DNA from: Muricea muricata
Taxonomy: Eukaryota > Cnidaria > Anthozoa > Malacalcyonacea > Plexauridae
Direction: 5' to 3'
Assembly (NCBI GenBank): GCA_963855995.1
Contig: OY979717.1
Location: 17,718,460-17,782,459 of the forward strand
Length of the DNA stretch: 64,000 nt
Shown one piece after another: positions 1 through 12,400 of the stretch (positions are counted from its first letter, which is position 1; the number at the start of each line of letters is the position of its first letter). Below the pieces are notes generated by a model. The model was not told where the DNA came from, did not search any database, and saw nothing but the letters and a program-made list of their open reading frames with translations. The translations under genes and the position numbers were made by a program.

Positions 1-3000
1 CTGGAACGACGTGCCATGGTTAGTCTACTCAAAGCCATCAATGCAATCATAGCATGATAAACCTAGCTTATGCTATTATTTAGCCAAAATGAGTTACCTT
101 GGGGTCAAGCAGTAAATAAAACTAGCTAGATTACTAAGAATGCTAGTCGAGCCGTATATGCATGCAGCCAGCCATCCTAGTATTGATGTTCGTATGTCTG
201 TGTTGACTGATCCGTGCCGGCTGTTGTCCTCCCGCATCACAGACGCTACGTATAATCACTATTCGAGAATTTCTACACAAAAGGTCTCCAACAATTTCGA
301 ATCGAACATAGTTTTTGTACAAAGATTATGAAGCCAATTGAAACTAGATTAACAACAAAATCATAAATTTTAAAATATACAGACAAAATAGTTCAGACCG
401 ACATTCTCTAAATTTTTCATACATGCACTGTTAATATAGTACGTAAATATAAACGTTACGGCAATAAATGTACATATACTATTGATCCACGCATCCTAAT
501 AAACACAGGTCACTACAAGCCGAACTACAGTTTGACATTATTATATACTGAACTTACTATTTTGACAATTCGCTTCTAAATCATGTTACTTGACCAGCCT
601 TCTACTCATTGTAAAATCCAGCTCTTCAATCTTCATCTATTTCGAACTACGAGTGCGAATATCAAACGACACGTACATCATACACAAACTAATCGCCTTT
701 AATTTTTGCCTCAGGAGCATCTGTGCATGAAATGATAAAAACTTGCTTGGCCATCGTCTTTGTTTAATTGTGCCGAAAAATTTGCATGTACGTATCCGGC
801 ATGTGCAAGATGTCTGCATCTCATTAAAACGTAAATTACATATTATTCAGCTTAAATTTCACTCCCTTGTTTGAATATGTTCGAAATTCAAATTGTGCAG
901 GGCAATCTTAATTAATTCATCGACTCTGTACTTTTTCCATCGCGAATCAACATATTTTCGATTCCATGGCATTAACAAGAATGTTTTGGACATGGTGTTA
1001 TTCATCTTTCGAGTGAGGCCTTCTTGACAGCCCGCCCCCACGTCGCAGCTGTTTGCTAATCTTTACAAAATAAGCGTTTTTCTTGTAGAAGTAATCGACT
1101 ACTCGGGCAAATAAGAAATACATATTTCTGCATTTTTAGGCAAAAATGTAGTTTCTCTGGTGCAGCACATTCAGGGGTGGTGGCAGAGCGTTAATTGGGG
1201 AGGGGGGGATACATTCGCATCCTGCCCGACTTACCGTAGGCGAGGCGGAATTTTAAATACGCCCCGTTTCTGTTTTTTTTTATTTCTTTTTCGGTGTCGC
1301 AAGTTGGCGCAGCGCTCATGGGTGATACCGCTGGCACAAGCCGTGTGAGCCGACCTAAACACGGCGTTTAAACTCAATTTCTAGCGGAATATGTCAACAA
1401 AAACACGCATTTAAACATGTATGCTAGAAGATCTAAACCGCAAGAAGGCTGTAAGTGCAAAGACTCTCATGCAAAATGTTTTAAAACGACAAATTCCACC
1501 GCGAAACTTTACCGAGGAGGGATGTATCGCGGTGAAGTTTTGAGAGCGTGTTTCCGTCATTTCCTGTTGTGTTTCCACTTTTTAGGAAATTTAGAAATTT
1601 CTACACAAGAATCAAGCGCAAATTCTACTGAAATATCTATACACGAAACGCAATTTTTAACATGTAATAGTTAGAAAAAGGGACAGGAAGGTTCTTTATC
1701 AAAACATTGCTCCAGAAATGTTTTAAAACGGCAAATTTTGATAGTTCCATCATTCCATGGTCAAGGAGTGAAGGAGTGAGTCTGGGAAATGTGTTCCTAA
1801 TTCTAATCACGAATTATTCGTTGTGATATCTTTCCTTGGTTTTCTATACCTATGTTGAGATGCTGATATTTCGTGCAAAATGATTTATTTATTTATTTTT
1901 ATGTTAGTCTAAAGTTCCCAACAAATTATATCGTGGAGACTTCATGCAGTGTGCTGCAGAATTGATTTAAATGATGCTATCAGGTTAATATATTTATGTA
2001 TTGTATACACTTTTAGTAAAATTTTCTTTACTTACAATTTCCCAAAAATAAAACAGCCATATGTTGGTGCTGATTATGACAAAAGAATCTTGCTTAATTA
2101 ATATAATTATGTACTATCAAAGTCTTTAATTTAAGTTAAATTCTAAAAAAATGCAATCTTACTAACACTCTGGGCAGAGTACCTGGCAAGTCACTCAGAC
2201 ATTGATTTTTGGTTATATTAGTGATTACATAAAATGTGCTAGCAATGTCTTAAAATGCCGTGGAAGGTACCCTAATAATAACTGATTTAAAAAGGAAATC
2301 GTTGGACAGAACAGAAATAAGTGAATATACCACACCCCCAATGATCGCTCTAGTTACAGCCCTGCCTGGCCTTGTGATTATTTTCGTTTTGGCAGGCGGA
2401 GTGAACGCCTTAGCAGGCGTCTTGTTTCTTATGAAATCAACATTATAATAACGTTTGATTTCAAAGGCAATCAGACGGGGACAATCTGAATATATTGATA
2501 TGCACACTCTATAACGCTATTTAATATAGCATGTTCGTTCAGAATCGACGCACGCTATTGGTCAAATTTAAAGTCTATCGCGTGTGTTTTGGTTAACTAG
2601 CAACATCGAGTCGATTGAGCCGTAATGACTTCAAATTTTGTCAATTTTTAAAGTACTAGTCTAAGTCAATGGTGAAATTCAGTTTTCTATGACACTACAT
2701 TTTTCAGACTGACGAAAAACTGAAACTATATTTATTCCTGAGAGAAGATCAATTTCAACTCTGCTGTGCGAGTAGTTTTTATTCTGATAGAAGGCTTTGT
2801 TTTAACTTCATGTAGCTAAAACAAGTCCACCTTAAGAGTACAATATCAGTGTATGGAATTCCGCCATGGGAAGTAGTTTAATTTTTCATATAGTAGAATC
2901 TACTCCATTTTGGGTGCTACAACTTACAATAACTCCTTTTTATTCAACTCCTATGTTTGGAGTTGTATAGACTCCATAAACAGAGTGATTTGAATTCCGC

Positions 3001-3013
3001 AGAATTTACTGTA
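1..3013. other. Gene-poor left flank
   Basis: I see no supported gene. Open frames are short and lack splice context or codon bias. The only block that stands out is about 2,260-2,450, which is richer in G+C and open on both strands (own entry). A Cys-containing frame at 1,417-1,674 was considered and rejected. Confidence 0.5.
2250..2507. other. Coding-like fragment, unknown
   Basis: A G+C-richer island inside AT-rich DNA is open on both strands. The plus frame (2,260-2,448) gives a hydrophobic, membrane-like stretch rich in Ala, Val, Leu and Gly. The minus frame (2,250-2,507) gives a basic stretch with repeated Lys-Thr and Pro-Ala-Lys. I cannot tell which strand, if either, was coding. It could be a remnant exon, a piece of a mobile element or a processed fragment. 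I do not recognise the family. Confidence 0.2.
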
Positions 3014-3304
<291 letters not shown>

Positions 3305-3305
<1 letters not shown>

Positions 3306-3672
3306 ATTTATCACATACTTGTGCCTTTATCTAGAGCAAAAACCAGATTACATTTTCAAATTATTTATACTTCGAGTACATTTCGAAATGAATTCAAAAT
3401 TATTGTTTAAAATACGCTAAACAGGTAGAAATTACAAAAACAAACCAAAAATAACTTATCTTTTAATAGCTGCAAATTTCTTTGTGTTATTTTCCTTGTA
3501 TTATTTTATATTTTTATTGTTATCTCTCCATCGATCCTTCAGTCGGACGCCATCTTTGTTTTGAGCGGGACAAAAAACGATATCGCGGGACAAAAAACGA
3601 TAACACGGGACATATATCGTTTTTATGTCACCGTGTTATCGCCCGGATAAAGGCACAAGTATGTGATAAATA
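3305..3672. mobile_element. Inverted-repeat element, 26-bp TIR
   Basis: Terminal inverted repeats of 26 bases (3,305-3,330 and 3,647-3,672) begin TATTTATCACATACTTGTGC. The interior near 3,570-3,620 holds tandem copies of a GGGACAAAAAACGATA motif. The element abuts the 3,151-3,305 foldback, and both carry GGGACAAA and GATATC words, so the two may be parts of one larger element. Confidence 0.7.
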
Positions 3673-5776
3673 TATATATATACAACTATCACCGCATAGT
3701 CATAGAAATCTCGAGCTCGTAATCTAATTGTTAAATAGAAATCTATAGCATTGTTGTTCAAGCGGGGTCATCCAATTACATGGTCACAAGTTTAAAAAAC
3801 GTCTAACTTCAAAACACAACAATAGATGTGCTATCTAGCGCGCATTAACACATATCACAGGTAAAACGAAACCATGAATAACAAGAGGTTGAACCGAGCG
3901 GTTGTAAACGCTGTTAAAGTTGAAATTAAAAGAAATTTATACAAAGTACAAACTAGTTTTGCTTTTTAAAGAAATAACAGAGCAGTTGTTATACTCACTT
4001 AGGAGACCTAGCAAAGCTGAAAATCATTCATTTTAAAATTTTGAGAACATTTGTAAACAGTATGACCGCGCATATTTAGCGGCTACCATGGGGTATTATA
4101 TATCACCTCATTTAAAGAAGTGAAAATTTTGTTTATTTCACTTATTTTTCCTCAGCGAGATCGTTTCAAAATATAATTGTCTAAATATCTATTATTTTGT
4201 ATTAAGTGAATAAATTAAAACATTCATTACGAACTAATACTATTTACGAACAGAATTTCGTAGTGTTAACCCCAAAATTAAATCAGTTATAAGACTTCTT
4301 CCATATCTTTACCTATTGGTTGCATTAGCTTTAATTATTAGATCGTCCATGCATGCAGTATACCAAGCAATATAATAAAAACACTGAAAGCCTTCAATTT
4401 ATTGGCATAAATGTAACAGTACTAGTAATAATCTCAAATATTGAGTCTATAATTAAATATACCCACTGGCAGCGACCCTAAAATAACTCAGCTCGAAATA
4501 TAACGACAAATGTACACTAGCCAAGTGTAATTCTATGTTACGTAAGGGTCATGACATCTATAATACACTTCATATATACTGATTCATTATTAGTATAATA
4601 GTTTTACTCACCGAAAACAACATATACTTCATCCCCACAAGAAGCCATTTTTAAGATAATTCAAATTTTTTCTATGATAGCTGTAACACAACAGGAATAT
4701 AAATTCTGTAAGACTTTGAAAATATCACTCCAACATGTTAATTCTTTGTTCAGATCAAAGATACATTTCAAGTAGCTTCTACTTCAAAGTGATGTCTTTG
4801 TATAGTGTCATGGTTGTCGGAGCAACCACATTTAGAAGCGAGATGTAAGTCGTACTAAACAAGTATACTATGTAACGAATATAATGATTCAGAAAGTCAT
4901 TCAAACTATCTTTTGGATATTATTATCGCGCAATTTGCTTCCTGTCATTAATTACTTCGCTTCAGCAATTCCTGTTCATACATTTCAACACGGATACGTT
5001 CTTATTGTATTGTTGAATATTAAGAACTTTAGTAGGAGAGTTAATATTTATAAGTGCATATTTCAGTTAAAGTTACGTTGTCTATGGCATTAGGAAGATA
5101 CTGTAGATAATAATAGCCGTAAGCCATTCCTTTAACAGTTAAATATTTCATTAGCATTTAGCAGGTGTTTTTGCTTCCTGACGGATGGGAATAAGTGAAG
5201 TCCAACACAGAACTCGATTTTTTCATGACGATCGTTCGCATACAACTGTTCCAATCACGGCTTCTAAGACCAGAGGCCAATACAAATGGCCAGGAATCTA
5301 TTATTGACCAGGAACACGCGGTACGGGGAATATATTATGATTAATCGAGAATAAATCTATGTTCCATGTTCTTCAGGAACCTTGAGATAGACGGATTTTT
5401 TAAATCCTTCGAATAACAAACTGCGGTTAAGCTTTAGCCGTTTGACTAAAAAATCAAATTTGAGCGTGAGGATTGACCTTTATTTTTGACCCTGCGAATG
5501 GCATGTATCGATTTTACGCCAAATGTGAAATTCAATATGGCAGCAGAAATTTATGCGACGAAATTTCACCGATTTGATGAAAAAAATTCATCGAGATTAA
5601 TTTTAAGATGCGATCTCACTTTTAGCAACCTTTTTAAAAACGTGTGATCATTACGAACCTAAGCTTTGAAATCTCAACGTAAAATCATAAATCGCTTACC
5701 TGCCACCTTCTTGCCGTAGAAAACGTCGAGAATTTATGCCGCCCGAACTTTGGAAAGTGTCTGTTGATAGATAATT
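3673..5776. other. Intergenic, nothing recognised
   Basis: AT-rich sequence without a supported gene. The longest frame (4,884-5,093) has no splice or homology support. Confidence 0.5.
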
Positions 5777-5888
5777 AACAGTTATTCTACGAACTCGAGT
5801 CGTATATGAGCTGATAGCCCACGATCGAGGTACGTAGCACCGAGTCGGCTATCGCTCATACACGACGAGAGTAAGTAGAATAACTGTT
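5777..5888. mobile_element. Short MITE, about 42-bp arms
   Basis: Inverted arms at 5,777-5,819 and 5,847-5,888. The left end reads AACAGTTATTCTAC and the right end GTAGAATAACTGTT. The arms contain a matching CGTATATGAG / CTCATACACG core. It is about 112 bp long and non-coding. Confidence 0.75.
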
Positions 5889-6569
5889 TTATTATATAAA
5901 CAACTGCTATCAAAAACATCCCAGTGCGCAGTTATATATTTTACTAAAATATACCTATTAGTCAGTTTGGCAATGTAAACAACTTCAGCTAATACGGCAT
6001 AAAGCACTACTTATCGTCATTTAAAATCATGTTTCAAACAAATTTTGCGAACAGTTTCAAATTCTTAAAAAATATAAATGTTTTGGGCGAAACAAACGCT
6101 TGTTGACCTCAAAATTGAGCCCAGTTTTTGTTATCATAGCAATTCAAAATAATTTTAATCTTTTCAAGCTTTCGGGAGACTTACTCAGTATTAATGCCTA
6201 AAAAAATATTTTATACTTGTTTAGGTAACATTTAAATCAGCTACTAACCGTCAAGAACTTCACTTAAGTTGATGCGTTGTACGTATGGCCAAGAAAGGCT
6301 GCCAAAATACTCAAAACAAGACTTTTTGCGATCGAAAAACGTTCGGCCGCCATCTTGTTTTCTCTACTATAGTAAGATATGAGGTAATATCCTACCAGTA
6401 GCGAGCCGATCAGATTACAGATTAGAATAATTAATATTCGACGGGAGTCTATAATAATTCCGCATATTAGAGAAACGCCATCCGATAATGGTTCAGTATT
6501 GGCATATATTGTTCCGTAATGTTTCCGCGCGAAAATCCTCCAACTAAAACAATTCAAATTCCTCATGAA

Positions 6570-6873
6570 CAGGGACGTAGCCAGGGGGGGAGCCGAGGGA
6601 GCCGCGGCTCCCCCCCCCCCCCTTCGTTAGTAGAGAGGTTTAGCAAAGACGACACAACGCCTTTGACAACGCCAAAGCGAGGTAAAAACGATGTGGAAAT
6701 GCCGTGAGCAAATTTGGAGATGGGTAATCACGGCATTTTACGTCGCATTGACGTCACGTCTCTTTGCTAAACCTCCCTAGTATTTAACGCGATAGGCGCG
6801 TCAAACCTATCATAATTATTAGTATCAGCAGGACTCCCCCCTCCCCCGTTTGAAAGTTCTGGCTACGTCCCTG
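6570..6873. mobile_element. hAT-type non-autonomous element with 8-bp TSD
   Basis: The ends CAGGGACGTAGCCAGG (6,570) and CTGGCTACGTCCCTG (to 6,873) are inverted. They are flanked by the identical 8-base target duplication CTCATGAA at 6,562-6,569 and 6,874-6,881. An 8-bp TSD with CAG...CTG ends is the known signature of the hAT superfamily. Internal subterminal words (GTTTAGCAAAGA and TCTTTGCTAAAC) are inverted too. It is 304 bp with no transposase. The intact TSD suggests a fairly recent insertion. Confidence 0.85.
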
Positions 6874-7103
6874 CTCATGAAAGATATCCCTTGTTCCATT
6901 AAAAACTTCAAAATATATTGTTTTAATTTTAGTATGAAAAATGATATATGATATATTATGATTAAGTAATTTTTGAGTCCATGCAAGTATATCGTTGCAG
7001 AAAAACCTTCAACTTATGTGGCATAGCTATACTATCTCACGATTATCATGATAGTTTACTAATACGTTTTTGCGATGACATTGTCTATAAGATATTACAA
7101 TCA

Positions 7104-7353
7104 CGGCCGAAAATATTTAACCACTTCATTTGCTCAAGTTTTGCAGTTTCTCTGATCAATTCCTCAAAACATTAAAGAGTTCGTTAAAACGTTCACAACT
7201 TCCTGTTTATTGACCAATCAGAATCCTCACGAATACGATGCAATACGATGTAGCATCAATTAACAGGAAGTTGTGAACTTTTAAGGAACTTTTCAAAATT
7301 TTGAGGAATTCATTTGCTATACTTGCGAAAATAAATTGGTTAAATATTTTCCG
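7104..7353. mobile_element. Foldback element about 250 bp
   Basis: Nested inverted repeats. The outer arms contain AAAATATTTAACCA near 7,110 and its complement near 7,340. The inner arms run about 7,163-7,212 and 7,259-7,305, with TTCACAACTTCCTGTT against AACAGGAAGTTGTGAA. It is non-coding. The frame at 6,981-7,175 overlaps an arm and is not a gene. Confidence 0.75.
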
Positions 7354-8778
7354 AACGTTTCTATTGCTGCGACTGAAAACAGTTCAATTAGCTCTTATTT
7401 TTGCACACTAGATGACACTGAGTTGAAAATTAGATGTAAAAAACATGAGTCGCATGGTACATTTAATGGGGTTAAAGATTATACAAAAGTTCTGTAAAAC
7501 GTAAAGCTTTATAAAGGAAAACATGATATAATTTTATAAAGGTATGCTTAAAAGGAAATACCAAGCTATAATTTACATCATTGGAGATGTCACAGTAATC
7601 GAAACAGCTCTGCTACACAATTCAATTTAAAAAAAGTTTCTTTATAATTTCGAAAGTCCTTCAATACAACCCCAAAGATGACCCAAAATCAGTAAATATT
7701 GACAAAAGTTTTACTGCTCTGCATGTTTACTACATAAATTTGAATAGTAACTAGCTCAAAACAATGCAAACTTTGCTCATATACAGGCATGCAGCCATAA
7801 AGTGACCATGATTTTTGTATAGATATAGATCTAGAAACTCTTGATCTATCCAGTTCATCTATTTTCAGGTCAATAGTACAACTGATCCTACGTCATAATC
7901 GGTACCCATGCTGAATTGTAAGTTATAGACTCAAACATGTTCATATATTCATCAATTTAAGGGAAAATTTTATGGGCAGCCTTAAATATTTAAACTATAT
8001 TAGTTACATATATACAATGAGTGTATTATTTCCCTGAATAAAGGTCTATCTTATAAAATATTTTTGCTTCATATCCTTTAAATAAATGTTTTAAATATAC
8101 AAGATCAATATACCGGTTATGGTACACATAATTTTTTTATGTAAATGTTGTTTGGTGCTTAAATCCGCAATTTTGTCATGTTTCAGTTAGTGACAGGGAA
8201 GAGAGAGAGACAGCAATTTGTAAAATACCATAAAAATACCCAAATCATATTTATTTTTTCAATCATTTACTTTATAAAAAGTCCATGAAAAAATATGGTT
8301 TACACTATTGGATTCAGTTTTTGCATCACGTGATAATTTTTGCTGGAAATACAGTAGCTTGACTTTCCTGCACCGTACCCACCGGCCTCGAGCAAAACAG
8401 TAGGTTCTTAAGATCCGATAATACCTATCAGCTTTTCGCTATACAGCCACTCTATTCCACATATTATATACACACAGGCATGGCTATTTTGAATATTTAC
8501 ACAATATTTACACATTTTTCTTCGCTATATTTGAAGTACATTATATTTGCATGGCTCAGTTTTAACATCCAACAAACTTCTTGTGAACTTTTAACATTGA
8601 AGATCATCGCACTTCGCAAAGATAACGTTTACATGGCTTTGCTCTTGTTAATTTTTGACTAAAAGGTAAGCAAGTAAAATGTGACCAAAACCTGCAAAAA
8701 TGAAATTTAACACGGCCCGTACAATGACATGTACTTGAAAACTGAATCATTGTTCACGCCCGAAATGTAAAGCTGAGG
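7354..8778. other. Intergenic, nothing recognised
   Basis: No supported gene, RNA or strong repeat. It is AT-rich with short random frames. Confidence 0.5.
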
Positions 8779-9320
8779 GGTTACACGTGCGATTTTTTTC
8801 TCGCGCAGGCGACAAACTGTTATACGGGATTAGCTGAGTTGACATTATGAAAGCTGAAACTAATTAATTAACAATAATCCGGACATGCGCACACATAGCA
8901 CAATGCACAACTGTTTTGCACGGAACAATTAACAAAGAATCATTGTAACGATCGTGTTACTTAATATATGCACTTAATGCTGAGAAAACCGTAACTGAGA
9001 AGACAACATAAAATAAAAGCACTAATGTTCATGTCGAAGTGTGGTTAGTCTTGCGTTTGAGTGAGTTGAAAAAGAACAAGCTATTCCCCCAGAAAGGCCC
9101 GACGATCCCGTGTATAGAATAAAAGGGTCGTTTAACAAAACGGGTCAAATTTCATCGCACTGCCGGCGCGACTGAAATGGCAACACGTGCATTCCAGCAT
9201 GCAATGCAATTCTTTAAGCGCATACCATTCAGACTATTCCCTAGCCCTCTTCTGATTTAGCCCTTTCTCCGCCAGCTCGCCTCTGCTTTGCTGGCGCAAG
9301 AAAAAATCGCACGTGTAACC
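8779..9320. mobile_element. TIR element about 540 bp
   Basis: Inverted ends begin GGTTACACGTGCGATTTTTT (8,779) and end with its complement at 9,320. The inward parts are less perfect but both carry a CGC-rich segment with GGCGA or TCGCC. No obvious target duplication and no transposase frame inside. It lies just past the 3' end of gene A. Confidence 0.75.
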
Positions 9321-9425
9321 TTAGTTTAAATTCATGAAATGAGAAAACAAACAAAACACTGATCTATAAGGCCAGTTGTATCAAAGGCTTTCGGCTTAAA
9401 AGTCATTTTTTTTCGAATAAAAATA

Positions 9426-9431
9426 TTTATT
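9426..9431 (-). promoter_or_regulatory. Poly(A) signal AATAAA of gene A
   Basis: On the minus strand AATAAA lies about 30 bases past the proposed stop codon of gene A (9,460). This is a normal place for a metazoan cleavage/polyadenylation signal and supports the last exon. Confidence 0.5.
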
Positions 9432-9459
9432 AGTTTATACATTAGTTTACTTTTCATGT

Positions 9460-12400
9460 TTAAAAAAGCTGGTTATCATCGTCTAAACTTTTCTGCATTT
9501 TCGACTTATCCATCGCTTGTAACGCCTTTGATATAATCGGCCCCAGTTTTATTCCATCACTATCGACACGATCCAATTTAATACAGCTTAATTGCATCCC
9601 AACTAAATTTAATATATAGGAAAATTACATACCTTCTTCATACTTCCACCTCCAAATCCATTTCCTCCCAGCATCATTCCCCCAGGACCACCTAGAAGGC
9701 TAGTCCCGCCTCCCAATGGACTACTTTCTAAAGCTCCGTTTCCAAGACTAGCAGCTCCCATTCCGGCAAGTCCTGCTTGCGCACCGATTCCTGGTGATCC
9801 ACCTACACCATCAGGAATTCCAATGTTAGGATTGCCGAATGCTGCTTGACCTGCACCTGCTGCTAAAGCCGATGCTGCAGACTGAATGCTTTCTACAACA
9901 AACGTAAATAGTCTGGGATGAGAAACAATAAGACCAATGATGTTGGCATGTATGCACATGAATTTTATCTCTGCAAAACCCAGCATTTTATTAAGAATGT
10001 GGCGGATACGGATGTTGGTAACTGATAAAATATAGACATTCGGTAGTAGCTGTCTCATATGAACTGAGCATATACAGTGAGAAAAAAATAAATTGCGGAA
10101 TGTTTAATTATTATTAATAGAATCGTACTGTAGTATACCGTTTCAAATGTTGGCCCATGATTAGACATTCAACTCGGTATCTAACTCTCAATTTTTCATG
10201 TCAATTCAAAGACAATTTGCAGTACTTTTTTAACAAAATGGCCTAAAATCAATTTTTCATTTCTGTTGCAACTAAAACAGTCCTCATCAACTATCACCGC
10301 ATAGAAATCCCAAGCTCTTAACTGTGGGAAATGTTTTCCTTATTTAAATTGTTCTCTGTCACAGATTATGTTTGCTGTCCTTTGTTCCACAGATATTAGG
10401 CTTTACCATTAAGAATGTCTGGCAGAAGAATGAACTTTATAAAATGAGGTATAAAGTAGTATTGTTGAAGCACTAATCCGGTTTCCAGTTATTGTCTGAA
10501 ATCCGGTTACCATTTTTCCTTTCGCGGAATCTTGTACATTGCTAGCACAGGTAATATTTTTATAATAGCTCCTGGGGCAGGTTGTGTAAAAAAGTGATTA
10601 AAGTTAACTATGATTAGTGTAAACATCAACCAATCAAAACAACGTATTTAGTACTTAATCACTATTTAACTACAGAACAGTGATTAAAAATGATTAAAAA
10701 TTTTATACAACCACCCCCCCCCCTGGCTGTAAAATAAAGGTTACATATAAAGTGCAAATCTCTGCAGCTTCAGGTCAAACTGATCAAATGACTGGCAGTG
10801 ACTGCTTTCGCAGCTTTCCCAGCTAAGTTTCGAACGCAAAATACTTTATTGTACATGATGTAACTAATATACAAAGCAACTCCTGTCAAACAAAAATTTC
10901 AATCACGAACATGGTTGAAGCATTAAATCCGCCAACTTTTATCAATCCTTATGGCCTTACCTCCCTGAGGTCCTTCCATACTAGCTTGTCCATCCCCCAT
11001 CTGTTCAGTATGTCCTGGGCTGCCCATTGATGTAATACCCGCAATATCACCCGGTTGTTTTTCTTCGCCAAGACCTGTAAAGGCATTTCCGCCAATTGAG
11101 CCTTCTTCATTACTCAATGGTGAACTCATAAGTCTTGGATCACTGTTCATGTTATCTGCATTCGTTAGAGCATTACTCATTTCTTCAAAAAAGTGAACAA
11201 TAACTTTCGTCAGGTGGCTCAGCAATACAATACATCTTTCATTAACTAATATATTTTGAAATGAAGCTACATTGATATCATTTAAATGTGTTATGATTTA
11301 TGCGCATCTGCAGAGAGTCAGGTATACCAACTCTAGCACATCGGTAGCGCAATCGTTTTAGCAGGTGCCTTTCACCTCTATAAGGTCGTGGGTCCGATCT
11401 TCAATGATACTCTCGTGAAAAAAGTCAGTAGTCGGTGCTGTGGCCTGGAACAGACTAATTTACTACGACTGTTGCGGTTACCCCCTCTTCACCAGTTAGC
11501 CACTGTAAAGGCAAATTACGTTAAGCGCATTAATTCGCACTAATTTATAGTTTGATTCATATAAAATAGTATTTAAATAGATACTAAAATAATTTGACAC
11601 GCTTTTCATGCCTTTTTTAGTCTTGCTGAAATCTGGGTGAGACATACTAACAATCCGCCATCTTGGATTGTCAAGGATACGAATGTACTGTTATTACAAG
11701 TAGGATATCAGCAACACTTTATTACCAAAGAGGAGTGGTCAAAACGAAGCAAAAACTCGTTTTTATTTGCCACTGGTAGGACAATTTTGGTCAAAGCATT
11801 TTAGCCCGCTTTTCATTGCTACAAATATTTACCCCACTCGTAAAGTAATGTGAGGAACTTGAGAATTTTGTCAAAAAAGGCGGCACGTGTTTTGAGTCAA
11901 AATCTTAAAAATAAGGCAGGGTTTCAAAAAGTGGTAACGCCCTTTATTAATAATTAGTTTTTCCATATTAATTAATGTCTAATGACTAAAAAAAATCACA
12001 CCTCACCTGCCTGGAGATCCATCACACCATTACGTACTTGCGGTTTTTGCTGAATGCCTGTGGGTTGAGGAGAGGGATTGTGAAACATGGCCGCCGCGTC
12101 ACCCATCGTTGTCTTTCCAAGTGAATTCTGAGATTCAGCATTTATCTGCTGCTGTATTTCTTTCAGCTCTCGAGCACTTTCACTAGCGACTTGATTTTGA
12201 ATGCTCTAATAAATTAGCACCGATACAAATGAAAATCTTGCTAATCGCAATCAAAATGGCCAGTAGCAATGACTTGATGAAAACTGCTCACATAGCAGTA
12301 TCAGCGGATGAAAAAGATTGCACGTTCTGTTATTAAAATACACCAGCATACACCAGTACACACAGCCAAAAACGCAAAAGTTTTGCTTCATTTTACCGGC

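Noticed and set aside
1417-1674. Cys-containing 85-codon frame resembling a CXC-type zinc motif
   Set aside because: Only part of the Cys spacing fits, there is no second repeat, and nothing around it looks coding.
9500-9632. 26-30-base intron joining gene A exon 9892-9633 to a frame starting at about 9,602
   Set aside because: Too short for a metazoan spliceosomal intron. The acceptor at 9,526 gives a phase-matched intron of about 107 bases instead, though its pyrimidine tract is weak.
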